Shown in pieces: positions 35,745-49,000 of a stretch of DNA of 64,000 nt. Position numbers and translations under genes: made by a program. Position 1 is the stretch's first letter. Every line of letters starts with the position of its first letter. The notes below the pieces were generated by a model that saw nothing but the letters and a program-made list of their open reading frames with translations, was not told where the DNA came from and did not search any database. This DNA is from Parasponia andersonii (Eukaryota; Streptophyta; Magnoliopsida; Rosales; Cannabaceae), in NCBI GenBank assembly GCA_002914805.1, contig JXTB01000166.1:368660-432659 (forward strand), written 5' to 3'.

Positions 35745-36690
35745 ATGCCTCCGAGAAGAAGAGTACTGAGAGAAGAGCCAAGAAATGATACTCCTTCTCT
35801 ACAACGAGAAATTCCAAAACCATTAGCGGATTTGTATGATGCTATACGGGAAATACCAGGATTATTGGCTCAAAGAGATCCTGAAGCTCGTCAGGCTAGC
35901 TTTTTCAAGGATTTCGTCAAGCTAAGTCTGCTAACTTTCGATGGTAAATTGGACCTCACTGCAGCTGAAAGATGGCTCAGGGAAATTATAAAGATCTTTA
36001 CGACCATTGGAACACTTGTTAAGTTTCGAGAGGTTTTTGTTGTTTATAAGCTATCTGATGGTGTTGTTAACTAGTGGAAAACTGTCAAATTGTCACGACA
36101 GGAGACCAGTATGACTTGGGATATCTTTAAAGGGTTGTTCAGAGACCAGTATGCCAATACTAGTCATAGATCTGCAATGATTAGAGAGTATGAACGACTC
36201 AGACAAGGTGATTTGACTATGAATGAGTATTATATCCAGTTTATGGAGTTGGCACAATATTCCTATGCACCGGGAACTGACCCTACTCTTCAGATTATTA
36301 AATTTATGGAAGCTCTGAGGCCAGCTATTTTAGAGAAGATTGTGACTCAGCATTTTGATAATCTGGTTGATCTTGTTACCGTGGCACAAAAAGCAGAAGC
36401 CTTTCTTGATGACAAATCGACTCTGAGGGAACAGTCGAGGAATAGAGGTAATGATAGAAAGGCTAACAAGAGAAGCCAAGGGCAGTTACAATCACAGAGT
36501 TCTCAGAGTCATGGTTTTTCAGAAAGAGGACGATTTGGACTATATGGGTGTTTTCACTATGGCCAGTAGGGCCATCAGAAGAAGTCTTGTCCTTTCCGTC
36601 AGCAGAAGCCAACTTCATCTCAAAGTAGGCCACAAAGGAGCCAGAGTGCGTCTGTACCATTTCAGGGAAACCAAATAAGGCTAGCCCAGA
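35745..36690 (+). pseudogene. gag region of Tekay-2 (fossil)
   Basis: Begins MPPRRRVLREEPRND. The middle has the Gypsy gag signature (ERLRQGDLTMNEYYIQFMEL) and the basic, Gln/Ser-rich linker before a decayed zinc knuckle (CFHYGQ, near 36550). It is the structural gene of the element and carries several breaks. Confidence 0.88.
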
Positions 36691-36989
36691 ACCAAACTCA
36701 GGTGTTTAGCTCTTCTAATTTCTAGCAGTCTTTTGGTTCCCAGTACCAGCGTCAGTACAGGCCACATGGTTCAGGCTGTACCCAAAATTTCCAGACTCTG
36801 CAAGCTTCTGATATTCAGGGAGGACGTGGATATACTAGCACCGATCCAGGAGCTAGTAGCTGTCGACCCGGCCAAGGAAGAGGTAACAAAGGGAAAAAGA
36901 AAGTTTCTAGTCAAGTATTTGCTATCACTGGAATGGAAGATGGTTGAGATCAAACCGACAAGGGTGTTATAGATGGTATGATTCTCATC

Positions 36990-39900
36990 TCTCACTCCTG
37001 GGCTCATATTTTATTTGATACTGATGCTACACATTCTTTTATATCCTTAATGTTTGCTCAATTGTTGGGATTAAAATGTTCTGTGTTAGAACCTGTTTTG
37101 ACATTGGGCATACCAATGGGTGGAGCAGCTAATGTCTCCACTGTGTATCGACATTGTCTGATTATGATTGATGATAAAGATATATTGGCTGATTTGATTG
37201 TGTTGCCTTTGCAACAATTTGATGTCATTCTCAGTATGGATTGGTTATCCAAATATCAAGCCACTGTTAATTATTTCAAAAAGAGGGTTACTCTTTTGCT
37301 TGAGGATGGATGTCCTGTTGTTTATCAAGCTTGTTTGAATCCCTTGAAACCAAGTCTGATTTTAAAAGCATGCATGGGTGGAAGGAAGAAACTCGAGTAC
37401 TACGGGAATTTGTTTGCCATTAATGGTGATGTAGGAACTGACGATCAACATCCCTGGATATCAGTGATTAGTAAATTTCTAGATGTTTTTCCAGAGGATT
37501 TACTGGGGCTACCACCTGATACGGAGATCTAGTTCTGTATTGATTTTATTCCTGAAGCGCAGCCAGTTTCTATTCCAGCCTATTACATGGCTTCAGCAGA
37601 ATTGACTGAGTTAAGAAGTCAGCTGGATGATCTTTCGTAAAAGGGATTCATCAGGAATAGTACTTCTCGATGGGGTGCTCCTGTGTTGTTTGCCAAGAAA
37701 GCTGATGATACGCTCAGACTCTGTGTTGGCTATAGACGACTGAATCAGCTTACTATAAAGAACAAGTATCCTCTACCAAGGATTGATGAGTTGTTCGATC
37801 AACTAGGTGGATCTAAATTCTTTTCCAAAATTGATCTTAGATCAGGTTATCACCAGTTGAAGATTCGGGAAGAAGACATGCCAAAAACTGCATTCAGGAC
37901 TCGTTATGGTCATTTTGAGTTCCTGGTTATGCCATTTGGTCTGACTAATGCTCCTGCAGTATTTATGGATCTCATGAGTAGGATTTTTAGACCTTATCTG
38001 GATCAGTTTATGGTTATCTTTATTGACAATATCTTGATATACTCAAAGACTCGAAAGGAGCATGCTGAACATTTGAGGTTTATACTTCAAATTTTGAGAG
38101 ATCATCAATTGTATGCTAAGAGATCCAAGTGTAACTTTTGGATGACATAAGTGAAATTCTTGGGGCACGTGATTTCTCAAGAGGGTATTTCAGTTAATCC
38201 TGCTAAAATAAAATCTGTACTTAAGTGGGAAAGACCGAAGAATGTAACTGAGATTAGAAGTTTCCTCGGTTTAGCGGGCTACTAATGTCGTTTTGTGGAG
38301 AATTTCTCGAGAATTGCCTTGCCTTTGACCAAATTAACTAGAAAAGATGTCAAGTTTATATGGAATGACGATTGTGAAGAGGCTTTCATGGAACTGAAGA
38401 AGAGATTGACTACTGCACCTATTCTTACTATTCCTAACAGTAATGAGCCTTATGTTATATATACTGATGCTTCCAGTTCTGGATTGGGATATGTCTTGAT
38501 ACAGAATGGCAGGGTAGTGGCTTATGCTTCTCGTCAATTAAAGCTATATGAGAAGAATTATCTTACTCATGACCTAGAACTGGCAGTAGTGATTTTTGCT
38601 CTCAAGATTTGGAGATGTATTTGTATGATGTGAACTTTGATATATTCTCTGATCATAAGAGTCTGAAGAATCTGTTTACTCAACGGGACTTGAACTTGAG
38701 ACAAAGAAGATGGGTTGAGTATATGGAAGACTATGACTTCGAACTACAATACCATCCTGGCAAGGCTAATGTTGTAGCTGATGCCTTGAGTAGAAAACCT
38801 CATGGTATGTTAGCTGCACTTATTTTTCAAGATTGGAAGGACATAGTGGCAATTGATGATTATGATTTATAGTATTTTGAGATTGACAAAGCAGCTTATC
38901 TCAATAATGTTATTGCCACACCTGCACTTCTCTAGACTATGCAGAAAATCAGTGGCAAGATCAAGAGTTGAGAGCGATTTGGATTTAACTCAAAAATGGT
39001 GAATATCTGGAAGGTTGGAGTACAAACAGAGAAAGATTTATACTTTTCAGAGGAAAGCTAGTGGTAGCTAACAATCCTAACCTTAGGGAGGCTATTCTCA
39101 CTGAGGCTCATAAATCTAAGTTTACGGTACACCCTAGTAGCACAAAAATATACCATGATCTAAAAAGACAGTATTTGTAGAAAGGTATGAGGCATGATGT
39201 AGCTACATTTGTAGCTAAGTGCGTGACTTATCAATAAGTCAAGGCTGAACACCAGAGGCCTATAGGACTACTACAACCTTTACCCATACTAGAGTGGAAA
39301 TGGGATAAGATAATAATAGACTTTTTGATGGGCTTGCCAATGACTCGGAGAAAGAACGACGCAGTTTGGGTGATAGTTAATCGGATGACAAAGGCTGCTC
39401 ATTTCATACCAATCAAGTCTGATTTTTTGCTCAACAAGCTAAGTCGTCTCTACATTGATAATGTTATTCGTTTGCTTAAGGTGCCATCAAGTACAGTTTC
39501 TGACAGAGATCCAAGATTTACATCAAAGTTCTGGAGAACTTTACAGAGAGCTTTGAAAACAGAACTAAATCTCAGTACAGCTCATCATCCTCAAATAGAT
39601 GGCCAATTTGAGAGGACTATTCAGACTTTAGAGGACATGCTTCACTCTTGTATACTGAATTTTGGTGGAAACTGGGATGATCACCTATCATTGGTAGAAT
39701 TTCCTTACAATAACAACTACCAAGCTAGTCTTGGCATGGCTTCATATGAAGTATTGTATGGGAGACCATGTAGATCACTCTTATGTTGGGCTGATGCAGA
39801 GGAGCCTGTTACTCTTGGGCCAAAATTGATACAAGAAACTAATGAGAAAATTATCAAGATTCGGGAAAGACTCAAGATTATGCAGAGTCGTCAGAAAAGC

Positions 39901-40275
39901 TATACAGATCCAAAGAGATGCGAAGTTGGTGATCATATACTCTTGAAAGTTACACCAAGGCGAGGGATCACTAGATTCGGACTAAAAGACAATTGGCTCC
40001 AAGATATAATTGGGCCGAGTGCACAATGTTTTTCATATCTCGATACTCAGAAAGTATGTGTCTGACCCATCGCATGTCATTCAATATGTGGAAGTGTCAT
40101 TACAAGAAGATGTAATATATGAGGAGCAACTAGTTCAAATATTGGGAAGAGAACTCAAAGTGCTTCGAAACAGAGAAATACTGCTTGTCAAGGTTCTCTA
40201 GCAACATCACAAGGAAGATGAAGCCACTTGGGAGCTTGAAACAGAGATGTATGAGAAGTATCCTCATTTATTTAA
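36990..40275 (+). pseudogene. pol region of Tekay-2 (fossil)
   Basis: Protease (DATHSFISLMFAQLL, ~37020); RT (~37650-38130) with [20 protein letters not shown] and GYHQLKI; RNase H (~38450-38800) with [15 protein letters not shown] and [11 protein letters not shown]; integrase (~39080-39800) with the core VIVNRMTKAAHFIPI, HHPQIDGQFERTIQTLEDML and GMASYEVLYGRPCRS; and chromodomain sequence up to about 40275 (EEQLVQILGRELKVLRNREI). About ten breaks are scattered over gag and pol. Confidence 0.9.
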
Positions 40276-40339
40276 TTTTCAGCTTGAAGTTGTACTTTGA
40301 TCCTTGTGTTGTATTTGAATTTTGGGACGAAATTCCTTT

Positions 40340-40352
40340 AAGGAGGGGAGGG
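40340..40352 (+). other. Polypurine tract of Tekay-2
   Basis: AAGGAGGGGAGGG directly before the TGTAATATCTG start of the 3' LTR. Confidence 0.88.
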
Positions 40353-42505
40353 TGTAATATCTGTAAAGTCACAAGAGTAAATTGGACATTTTAAGAGTAA
40401 TGACAAAGTTGTAAATATTGAATTTTCGATTAAAATAATAAAAATATGGAATTTTATAATATTTTGCAACAGTGCCCAGTTTTTTCTTAAAAACCCCTCA
40501 GAAGTTCAAATTTCCAACAAATAAGGGCTTGAGAGAGAGAGAAAGAGAGAGAAAATGCCGAATATACCGCCGCGAACAGCCACCGCACTGCCACTTGCCT
40601 CGGCCAATGCACTAGCCCATGTCAAAGGGTTTTCGAAGATGAATCCAATGCCACCGGTCTTGCCTCGTTTCGACGTCGGACGAAGCCGTAGCGGCCCCTC
40701 AAAGATTCAGCCTCTAGCGAGGTTTTCTGCTCACCGGAGCGCCGTCCGACCTCCGTTTTCGACACCTCTAGCAAGTAAAGCTCCACCTCGCCGCGGCCGA
40801 TCAACTGCAAGTGGTTTTACATTAAAATTCATCTCCGGTAAGTTTTACCATTTTTACCTTTTTTACTAACTATGTAAAAAGTAATATTCACGTAATTATT
40901 TTGATTAAATGATTTATTTACTCGAGGTAAATACCTAGGGTGAAAGAGAGTTAAAAATTATGAATAATTACAGTTTGTAAAAGTAAAAAGGGTAACGGTA
41001 AGTGCAGTAAATAGTAATTAAAAAAATACATTTTTCTAATTATTTTCAAAAGATGGTATTTATGTAATTCTCGGATTTTTGGGCTTAATTAATGCTAGGG
41101 ACCTCGAAACTGAGTTCTGATTTTGATTTTGGACTCAGTGAGGTCAAGACATAAATTTTGATATAAAATATCATTATATTTCGTTGTGGAACGAAAATTG
41201 AAATTTCATGGCACAAATTGCACCGTTTTGTGTGACAGGCCAGTCCCGCACTGGGACTTGATTCTAACAAAGTATATATCTGATCTAGTATTTTTGGGTG
41301 CTCTGAATTCAATGGTGACCTCTATTTCTATATTTGAAGCTTTGGTGGAAAAGTCACTTTTTCTAGTGGACTTACTAGGAATAAGAAATTGTCGTTTAAG
41401 CATCTTAGTGACTAGCCGGGAATTTTTCGAGCGTCATTGACCTGGTATTACTACCATATCAAGGTAGGGTTCGATTACTTAATTTTTATATTTATTTTGA
41501 ATTTTATTTGCATTAAAATTTATTTATGAAAAATCGTGATTTTACGATGGTTAAAGAAAGTATTACTGATTGTTGAGTTATACTGGGATTGGATTGCATA
41601 AATTATTTTATACATTTTTACGTACTAATTTTGTAGTAAAACAGTGGTATACTGCCCATGTTATAATAAATCCCAGAATAATGCCAAGTTGGATTTTTAA
41701 AGCATGATGCATGGTATCGGTAAACTGTGACATGTTGTACATACCATAGGATCACACACTTGAGTTCCAGTATAGCATTGTGATATTTTTAGATCACTGA
41801 CGAGTTGCTGCAGTGCTAGGTGAGAGACCTAGGCTCCTGCGTAGATTTTTATCTGATACGTCTATGGGCAGTGTCCGGATGCTGGGTACCCCTGCTATAG
41901 AGGTATTACAGAGTCGTGATGGGAGGATGAGAGCTCACTTATATCATTATTGATGTATGATATGTACAATGATGTGGTTTTGATTTTGGTTTTGAATATG
42001 TGACTATTCTGGATACCAAATGATTTGTAAATTTGATTTATACATAGATTTAAAGGAACTAACCATACAGATTTGAGAAATTGTATCAATCAAAAAGGTA
42101 ATTAAATTCTTACTGAGCATTTGAATGCTCATCCCTTACATTTCCCCTCTCAGGCCGTGCTCGGTGACTTTGGATACTCGGGAGTAGAGGATTGAGGAGT
42201 TGGTTACTGTAAAGGAAATTGTTAACTATGTAAATAATGTTGTTATTTATCTTGTCATATATTAAATATTAATGAGTCCGTTTCACGGACTCTGTCTGTA
42301 TAACTAGTATGTTGGATTATAATACTACTGATAATGGCTTGGTTTGTTTTAAATAAATTTCATTTAATAATCTAAGTCTAAAGGTGATCACAAAACTGTG
42401 GAAATTTTCTTTTAAATTATTTTTATGAATTTTTCTTAAAAAACCTTTGAATTTCTACTTGTGAAATTCCCTTTCTGCCACTAACCCGGGGTTTGAGTCA
42501 TGACA
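40353..42505 (+). repeat. 3' LTR of Tekay-2
   Basis: 2153 bp, TG...CA (TGTAATATCTG to GTCATGACA). It ends 257 bases from the stop codon of the CASP-like gene, which reads toward it from the other strand. Confidence 0.92.
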
Positions 42506-42510
42506 ATATA
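42506..42510. repeat. Target-site duplication ATATA, right copy
   Basis: Matches 32827-32831. Confidence 0.8.
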
Positions 42511-42761
42511 ACAAAATATATTATTGAGTTTCTAAATCACGAGACTAGGAAATATCACTAGAAAAAATGTTGGAAGCGTGGACAGAAATGTATCAAATTT
42601 AAAGCATGGCATTTTTTTTTAAACAAATTATGTAATAACAATAGAAGCAAACTAATCATTTATGATTTCAGGCATATGCACATTTTTAGCCGGGCCTTGG
42701 TGTTTCAATGCATGAGTTACAAAGTAAAATAGAGGAATATCTAATTATAAAGACGTCATAA
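42511..42761 (-). other. Putative 3' UTR of the CASP-like gene
   Basis: The 250 bases between the TGA and the target duplication of Tekay-2. No canonical AATAAA was found on the minus strand here, so the transcript may end at a weak signal or run into the retrotransposon LTR in antisense. Confidence 0.4.
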
Positions 42762-43013
42762 TCATATGACCTTTAAGAGGAGGAATCGTTTTGGTGAATA
42801 AAGCCTAAATAAATTGAAAGCAGAGAAAGAGGTGACTAAAATCATGACAATGCATGCGATGTAGCCACATATCATAGCTCCACCAATTTGGATGCAGAAT
42901 CTCGTAAATCTGTTACATAGTTTCATCCATTGGAACTCGTTTTGCCCTGTTACGGCCAGAATCGATGCCTGAAGAGCAGCTGTGTTTGCTCCAAATGTGA
43001 AATAAATCGCTAA
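42762..43013 (-). CDS. CASP-like gene, exon 3
   Basis: Acceptor TTTAACAG|TTAGCG. It encodes residues 93-175 and a TGA stop: the rest of TM3, the two-cysteine outer loop, TM4 and the short tail RLYSPKRFLLLKVI. The frame is open. Confidence 0.92.
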   Translation of the reverse strand, partial: LAIYFTFGANTAALQASILAVTGQNEFQWMKLCNRFTRFCIQIGGAMICGYIACIVMILVTSFSAFNLFRLYSPKRFLLLKVI

Positions 43014-46000
43014 CTGTTAAAGCCCAAAAATTAAATAAAAACAAGTATTAGTGGAGTTAACAAGTATTGAATTTAAAATTTCAATTAAGACAGTTATTAA
43101 AATTTGAAACACATTTGACGTCGTGAGAAAAAAAAATATATAATAAATAATAGGAAACAAAATACACCAATAAAATGTTTTAGGAATATACCACTCAACT
43201 TATACCGTGCTTTCTAGTATGAGCTCTACTAGTTTTGTTTGATATTTTTCAATCAATATTTTCAGTTTGTAGGTCTTTCAATTTTGTCGAACAAAAGAAA
43301 TTATTCGAAAAGCCCCACAAAATCAAACCACCATTTTTATCATCACTTAACAAAAAGAAAAAGAACCATTTTTATGCGGGACAAAAATCGATGACTGAGG
43401 CAATTTATTTACAATCAATAGAAAAAAGGGGAAAAAAAAAAAGAGGAAAGAAAACAAGAAGGTTACCGAAAATTGTAAGTGAATTTCAAGCAAAATAAAA
43501 CAATCTTAGTGAATTAATGGATCCGTTTCTCATGTCCGTCATCGTGTTGAGTTTTCTATTTGGTGATTACACACATGACAACGCAAAATGAAAAATAAAA
43601 AAAGAAAGAAAATAAAAAAGAAGAAGAAACGAAAAAGACATGACAACGAAAGTGGGAGGAAGTTTAAACAAGATATATATATATATATATATATATATAG
43701 ACTCGAGCTAAACAAATTAGTAGGTGATTACACACATGACAACGCAAAATGAAAAATAAAATAAGAAAGAAAATAAAAAAGAAGAAGAAACGAAAAAGAC
43801 ATGACAACGAAAGTGGGAGGAAGTTTAAACAAGATATAGATATATATATATATAAAACCCTAGAAATAGACTCGAGCTAAACAAATTAGTAAATAGTGAT
43901 GTAGCCTTTACATTAAACATAAATGACGGAGGGACCGACCCCATTTTATTAGTCCCCAGTAGTTCAAATTAATAGCAAAGCTAACTCAGCAACTAGAAAT
44001 TTATGGTCTATATTTAATTCTCCCGCACATTTATTCACAACTCTTTCCAACCCTAGTAAAAGCTAGGGTTGGACAACCTGTTGAGGTGTTCTCTCCTGTC
44101 TTTTTCTATGTTTCATTTTTACTACTGTTTTTCTCGTAGAAATTATTCACGGAAATAATTTAGTATGAGACGAAGCACGGAACTTCATTTTCTGTAATAA
44201 CTATCAAAAAATCACGCAATTGTGAAATTGTTAAACGCTTATGTAAAAAGAAAATTTCCCTTTAATAAAGACTCAAAAACTAAATTTAGCAAATCATAGA
44301 TGTAACCAAACATATCTAAATCCAAACGTAAACCAAATTATCGAAACTGTGCCGTTTTAGCTTGAAATTCAATAATTTTGAAAGTTTATATAATCTAATT
44401 ACTTTTTTGGCTACGTTTTTAATTTAGTTTTAGATTTTAAATTTGAATTTTTTATCGCACCAAAACACACGATGTTCTAGGGTAATATATGTTTTATTTT
44501 TGAAAAATATGTAATTAATAACAACGTGAACTAGAGATAATGTCATAGGTAAACTAAACACGTGGCCCGTTGGATTGTCTATTGCTTAGGATTCATCCTA
44601 TTGCATTGATTTGGACCGCGTGGATAAGATGAATAGTATATATATTCTATATATAAAAGAGTCCGGTAGGTATTTTATTCTTATTTTACTAATTTATAGG
44701 TATTGTTTTTAATTATTAAATTATTATTTAACGATTTTTATAATTTGAGTAGTTATAAAAAAAATAATATTTTTCTTTTAATAATTTTTAACATAAAAAA
44801 ACATGTATAATAAATTTTAATTTAGTAAAATAATACTTTTATCAATAAGTAAAAACAATATCTAATGAATTGGTGTTCATATATATATATAATATTTTTG
44901 GGAATATGTTTTTGAAACGATGCTTAAGAGACTCGAATTCATTAGAGAGAAAAAAAAGTACAAAGCTAACATTTATTGGGAATGAGAAACGAAGGGGATG
45001 AGGCTAGTTTAACCTATAGTATATATCTTAATCGATGAGATATATACTAAACATTGAGAATAGTCATCTTCTCAGATTATTATTATATTCATTTCACAAA
45101 TTTGTCCTTTCAATTTTGAGCACTAAACATTGAGTTGGATTAAATAATTGTCAAGCTCCTAGTACTTCCTTGCTTTAATTGTCATGCCCACCAAACGGTC
45201 CCTTTGCTGATTAGTGATTAATTATGTTTGATATTAAGAGTTTTCTCTGGCTATCATTTTGTGTATTCAATATATATCATTGAATTATACATAAGGAAAC
45301 AAGTGCATAAGAGATTTTAATTTTGATTTTCTATACCGACAGAGAATACAAGTTTTATCTTTAGATTTTAATACAAGGAATGCAATTAAATGTGTTAAAC
45401 CGAATTCCAATATAAATTAAATAATAATTATGTATTTTTGCAACTATTAGATTAAAATCTAATGATTAAAATTGATTTAAAATTAAACAAAAAACACTAT
45501 TGTACTTGCTCCTTATATATATATATACTGTTGAAAAATAAACTTGTTTAAGTCCATAAAAAGTGTTTTAAGGCCATCAATATGAGGCCCAATAAGTTGG
45601 ATTTAACCCAAGTACAAAGCTCGTAAAAGAAAAAGCTCAAGTCCAAAATAAAGAAGTCTTCCACCTAAAATCTTCTAGTGTTAGCTAGATATTAGCTTTT
45701 TGCATATGAATTATTTGATTACTTAGATTATTATTAGAAGTGTATGTGACTTAAGGATTTTTGTAATTTTTTATTTGTGTGGTTCTCATTGTTTCTCATA
45801 TAGTATAAATACCCCTTCTCATTTGAGTTCTAAGCATCAAGTAAGAAGCAAAGCTTCTAAGAGTGAAGAGAAGAGAGAAAGAAGCATAGCTTCTAGTGAG
45901 TGAGTAAGTGAGTTTGAAGAGTGAAGTTGAGAATTTTCTCTTATAAAAGTATTTGAGTGAATAATAAAGTTTGTTTTACTTTCTAACAAAGTGGTATCAA

Positions 46001-49000
46001 AGTAAGGTTGTGAGTTCTCATGAAATTCTAAGTATACTCTGTGGTTACAGTTTTGACTAATCTTCCAAATCAAAAAAGAATTCTTGAGATTAAGAGTATT
46101 ATCTATTTGTTGCAAATATACTATTATTATATATCAAATCAAAGAGCTCGACGAGACGAAAACATTACCGCAAAAATCAGCCCAATCAGAGTCCGAACGA
46201 CTCTGAACGAGTTGTTAGAAGTTTACTATCATAATTGAGTCAACTCACTAAGTTAAGCTGACTCAGAGCCGTTTGAACAAGCCATCATAGCCAGTGACTG
46301 AGCCATTAGAGCCGTTGACCAAGCCGTTAGAGCAATTGGATCGCATCGTTGACTATGCCGTCGGAGCCGTTGACCACGTCGTTGACCCGACTGTTGACCA
46401 TTGACCTGACTGTTGACCATTGACCGAGTATTGACTTTGACCGTTGACTTTAACTAATTGATATACAAGTCAATCGTAAGGTTTTTCGATGTTCCGGATC
46501 AATCTGTGTAGTCGAAATTTCCAAAAGTTTACTCTATTAAGAGTTATGGCTACCGGCAGTTTAGCATCTCTTCAAGTTCCACCACTTTAAGGTAATAACT
46601 TTGATAATTGGACTATCAAAATGAAAGTCTTACTTGGAGCATATGATGTTTGGGAAGTAGTAGAGAAAGGCTACAAAGAGTCAAAAGATGAAGCAACACT
46701 ATCTTCAACACAGAAGAATAGTTTAAAAGATTCAAGAAAGAGAGACAAAAAAGCTCTCTTCCTTATCTACCAGGCCTTAGATGACGACGGGTTTGCGAAA
46801 ATCTCAAAGTGCAACCTCCGCTAAGGAAGCATAGGAGAAACTTCAAATTTCATACAAGGGAGAAGAAAATGTCAAAAAGGTCCACCTCCAAACTCTAAGA
46901 GAAAAGTTTGATTTATTACACATGACAGAGATTGAGTTAGTTTCTAAATACTTTTATAGAGTTTTAACCATTTCGAATCAAATGAAGCGAAATAGTGAGA
47001 AACTTGAAAATGTTACGATCATAGAAAAGATTCTTTGATCGTTAGACCTAAAATTCGAGAATATTATTACTGTCATCGAAGAAATTAAAAAATTAGGAGC
47101 CATGACGATAGAATAACTCTTGGGTTCTTTACAAGCTCACGAGGAAAAGAAAAAGAAGAAGCTAAATTTTAAGGAGCAGTTTCTCAAGACACAATTTACA
47201 GAGAAAGAAGATAGCCAATGTAGAGAAAGAAGTCAACGTAGCCATGGTAGAGGACAAGCCCGAGGACAAGGACGTGGTAAAGTCGAGGTCATGGATGAGG
47301 TAGGAATTCTAACAACCACAATTATCATATCAACAATTTCGAAAGAGGAGAAAGCTCTACAAGAGATCGTGGTAGATGTCGAATGAACTCAAGACCTGAG
47401 AAGTATCAAGTTGAATGTTTCAATTATCACAAGTTTGGGCATTATGCTAGAGAGTGTAGAGCACCCAATAGCAAAATTGAAGAGAAAGTCAATTACGTTG
47501 AAGAGAAAAGGGAAGAAAATGGCACCGTGCTACTAGTATATAAAGACAACAACGGAGGACAAGACAACACATGGTATCTTGACACTATTGCTAACAATCA
47601 TAAATATGTGCATCGATCAATGTTCATAAAGCTTGATGAATCAATCAGTGGGAGTGTTTCTTTCGGTGATGATTCAAAAGTAGCGGTAAAAGGAAAAGGT
47701 AAAATTATTATCCACTTAAAAAATAGGGGCATCAATTTATTTCAAATGTTTATTTTGTACCCATAATGAAAACAAACATCTTGAGTTTGGGACAACTCTT
47801 ACAAAAAGGCCATGATATTCACTTGAAAGATTATAGTCTTTCTATAAGAGATAATAACATGAACTTGATTACCAAGGTGCCTATATCAAGAAATAGAATG
47901 TTCTTATTGAACATTCAAAATGATATGGCAAAATGCCTGAAAGTATGTTACAAGGATTCATCATAGCTATGGCATTTGAGATTCGGGCATCTCAACTTTG
48001 GAGGACTAGAGCTACTGTCCAAGAAAGAAATGGTGAGAGGCTTGCTATACATCAATCATCCTGATCAACTTTGTGAAGGATGCTTACTCGGGAAGCAATT
48101 CAGGAAAAGTTTTCCAAAAGAGTCGAATTCAAGAGCCCAGAAGCCACTAGAGCTCGTGTATACAGATATGTGCGGTCCTATCAAACCAGGTTCTTTCAAT
48201 AAGAGCAATTACTTCTTGCTCTTTATTGATGATTTCTCAAGAAAGACTTGAGTTTATTTATTGAAGCAAAAATCAGAAGTCTTTGACACTTTCAAGAAGT
48301 TCAAAGCTGCTGTAAAGAAGGAAAACAGTCTTCAGATCAAAGCCACAAGATCTGATAGAGGAGGAGAATTCACTTCAAAATAGTTCCAAAAATTCTGCAA
48401 AGCAAATGGAATTCGACGACCTTTAACTGTTCCAAGATCCCCTCAACAAAATGGCATGGCAGAAAGGAAGAACCAGACCATCCTCAACATAGCTCGAAGC
48501 ATACTGAAAAGTAAGAGATTACCCAAAGAGTTCTAGGCAGAAGCTGTTGCATGTGCAGTTTACTTGTCCAATTGATCTCCAACAAGAAGTATGTGGGGAA
48601 AGATACCACAAGAAATATGGAGCGGAAGGAAGCCTGGGATCTCCCATTTGAGAGTCTTTGGAAGCATAGCCCATATGCATATACCAGACAAATATAGAAC
48701 CAAGCTTGATGATAAAAGGGAGAAGTTCATTTTCATCGGCAATGACACCAACTCTAAAGGATATAAGTTATACAATCCTAACAATAGAAAAGTAATCATC
48801 AACCGAGATGTAATATTCGATGAAGAAGGTGAATGGAACCTTGGTTCTCAAACAAATGACTACAATTTCTTTCCACAATTTGAAGATATGGAAATACCAG
48901 TAAAGCAAGCAAGAGAAGTCCATCAGAAGGCTATTACTCCATCTTCCTCACCAACATCATCCACTCATAAAGATTCACCCCCATCTTTCTTAACTGAGAG

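Larger units (their letters stand above)
32832..42505 (+). mobile_element. Second Tekay-type Ty3/Gypsy chromovirus (Tekay-2)
   Basis: Full-length fossil (9.7 kb) bounded by an ATATA duplication: 5' LTR 32832-35604, primer-binding site, gag, protease-RT-RNase H-integrase, chromodomain remnant, polypurine tract, 3' LTR 40353-42505. Its LTR sequence is unrelated at base level to that of Tekay-1, so it is a different family of the same lineage. The LTRs differ by about 8-10% by eye, making it the oldest complete element here. It is broken, with about ten breaks. Confidence 0.93.
43014..45528 (-). other. Intron 2 of the CASP-like gene, part downstream of the copia element
   Basis: Non-coding, AT-rich. 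It contains the 161-bp tandem duplication (43562-43883) and MITE-like sequence near 44650-44890. No splice-competent extra exon recognised. Confidence 0.7.
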
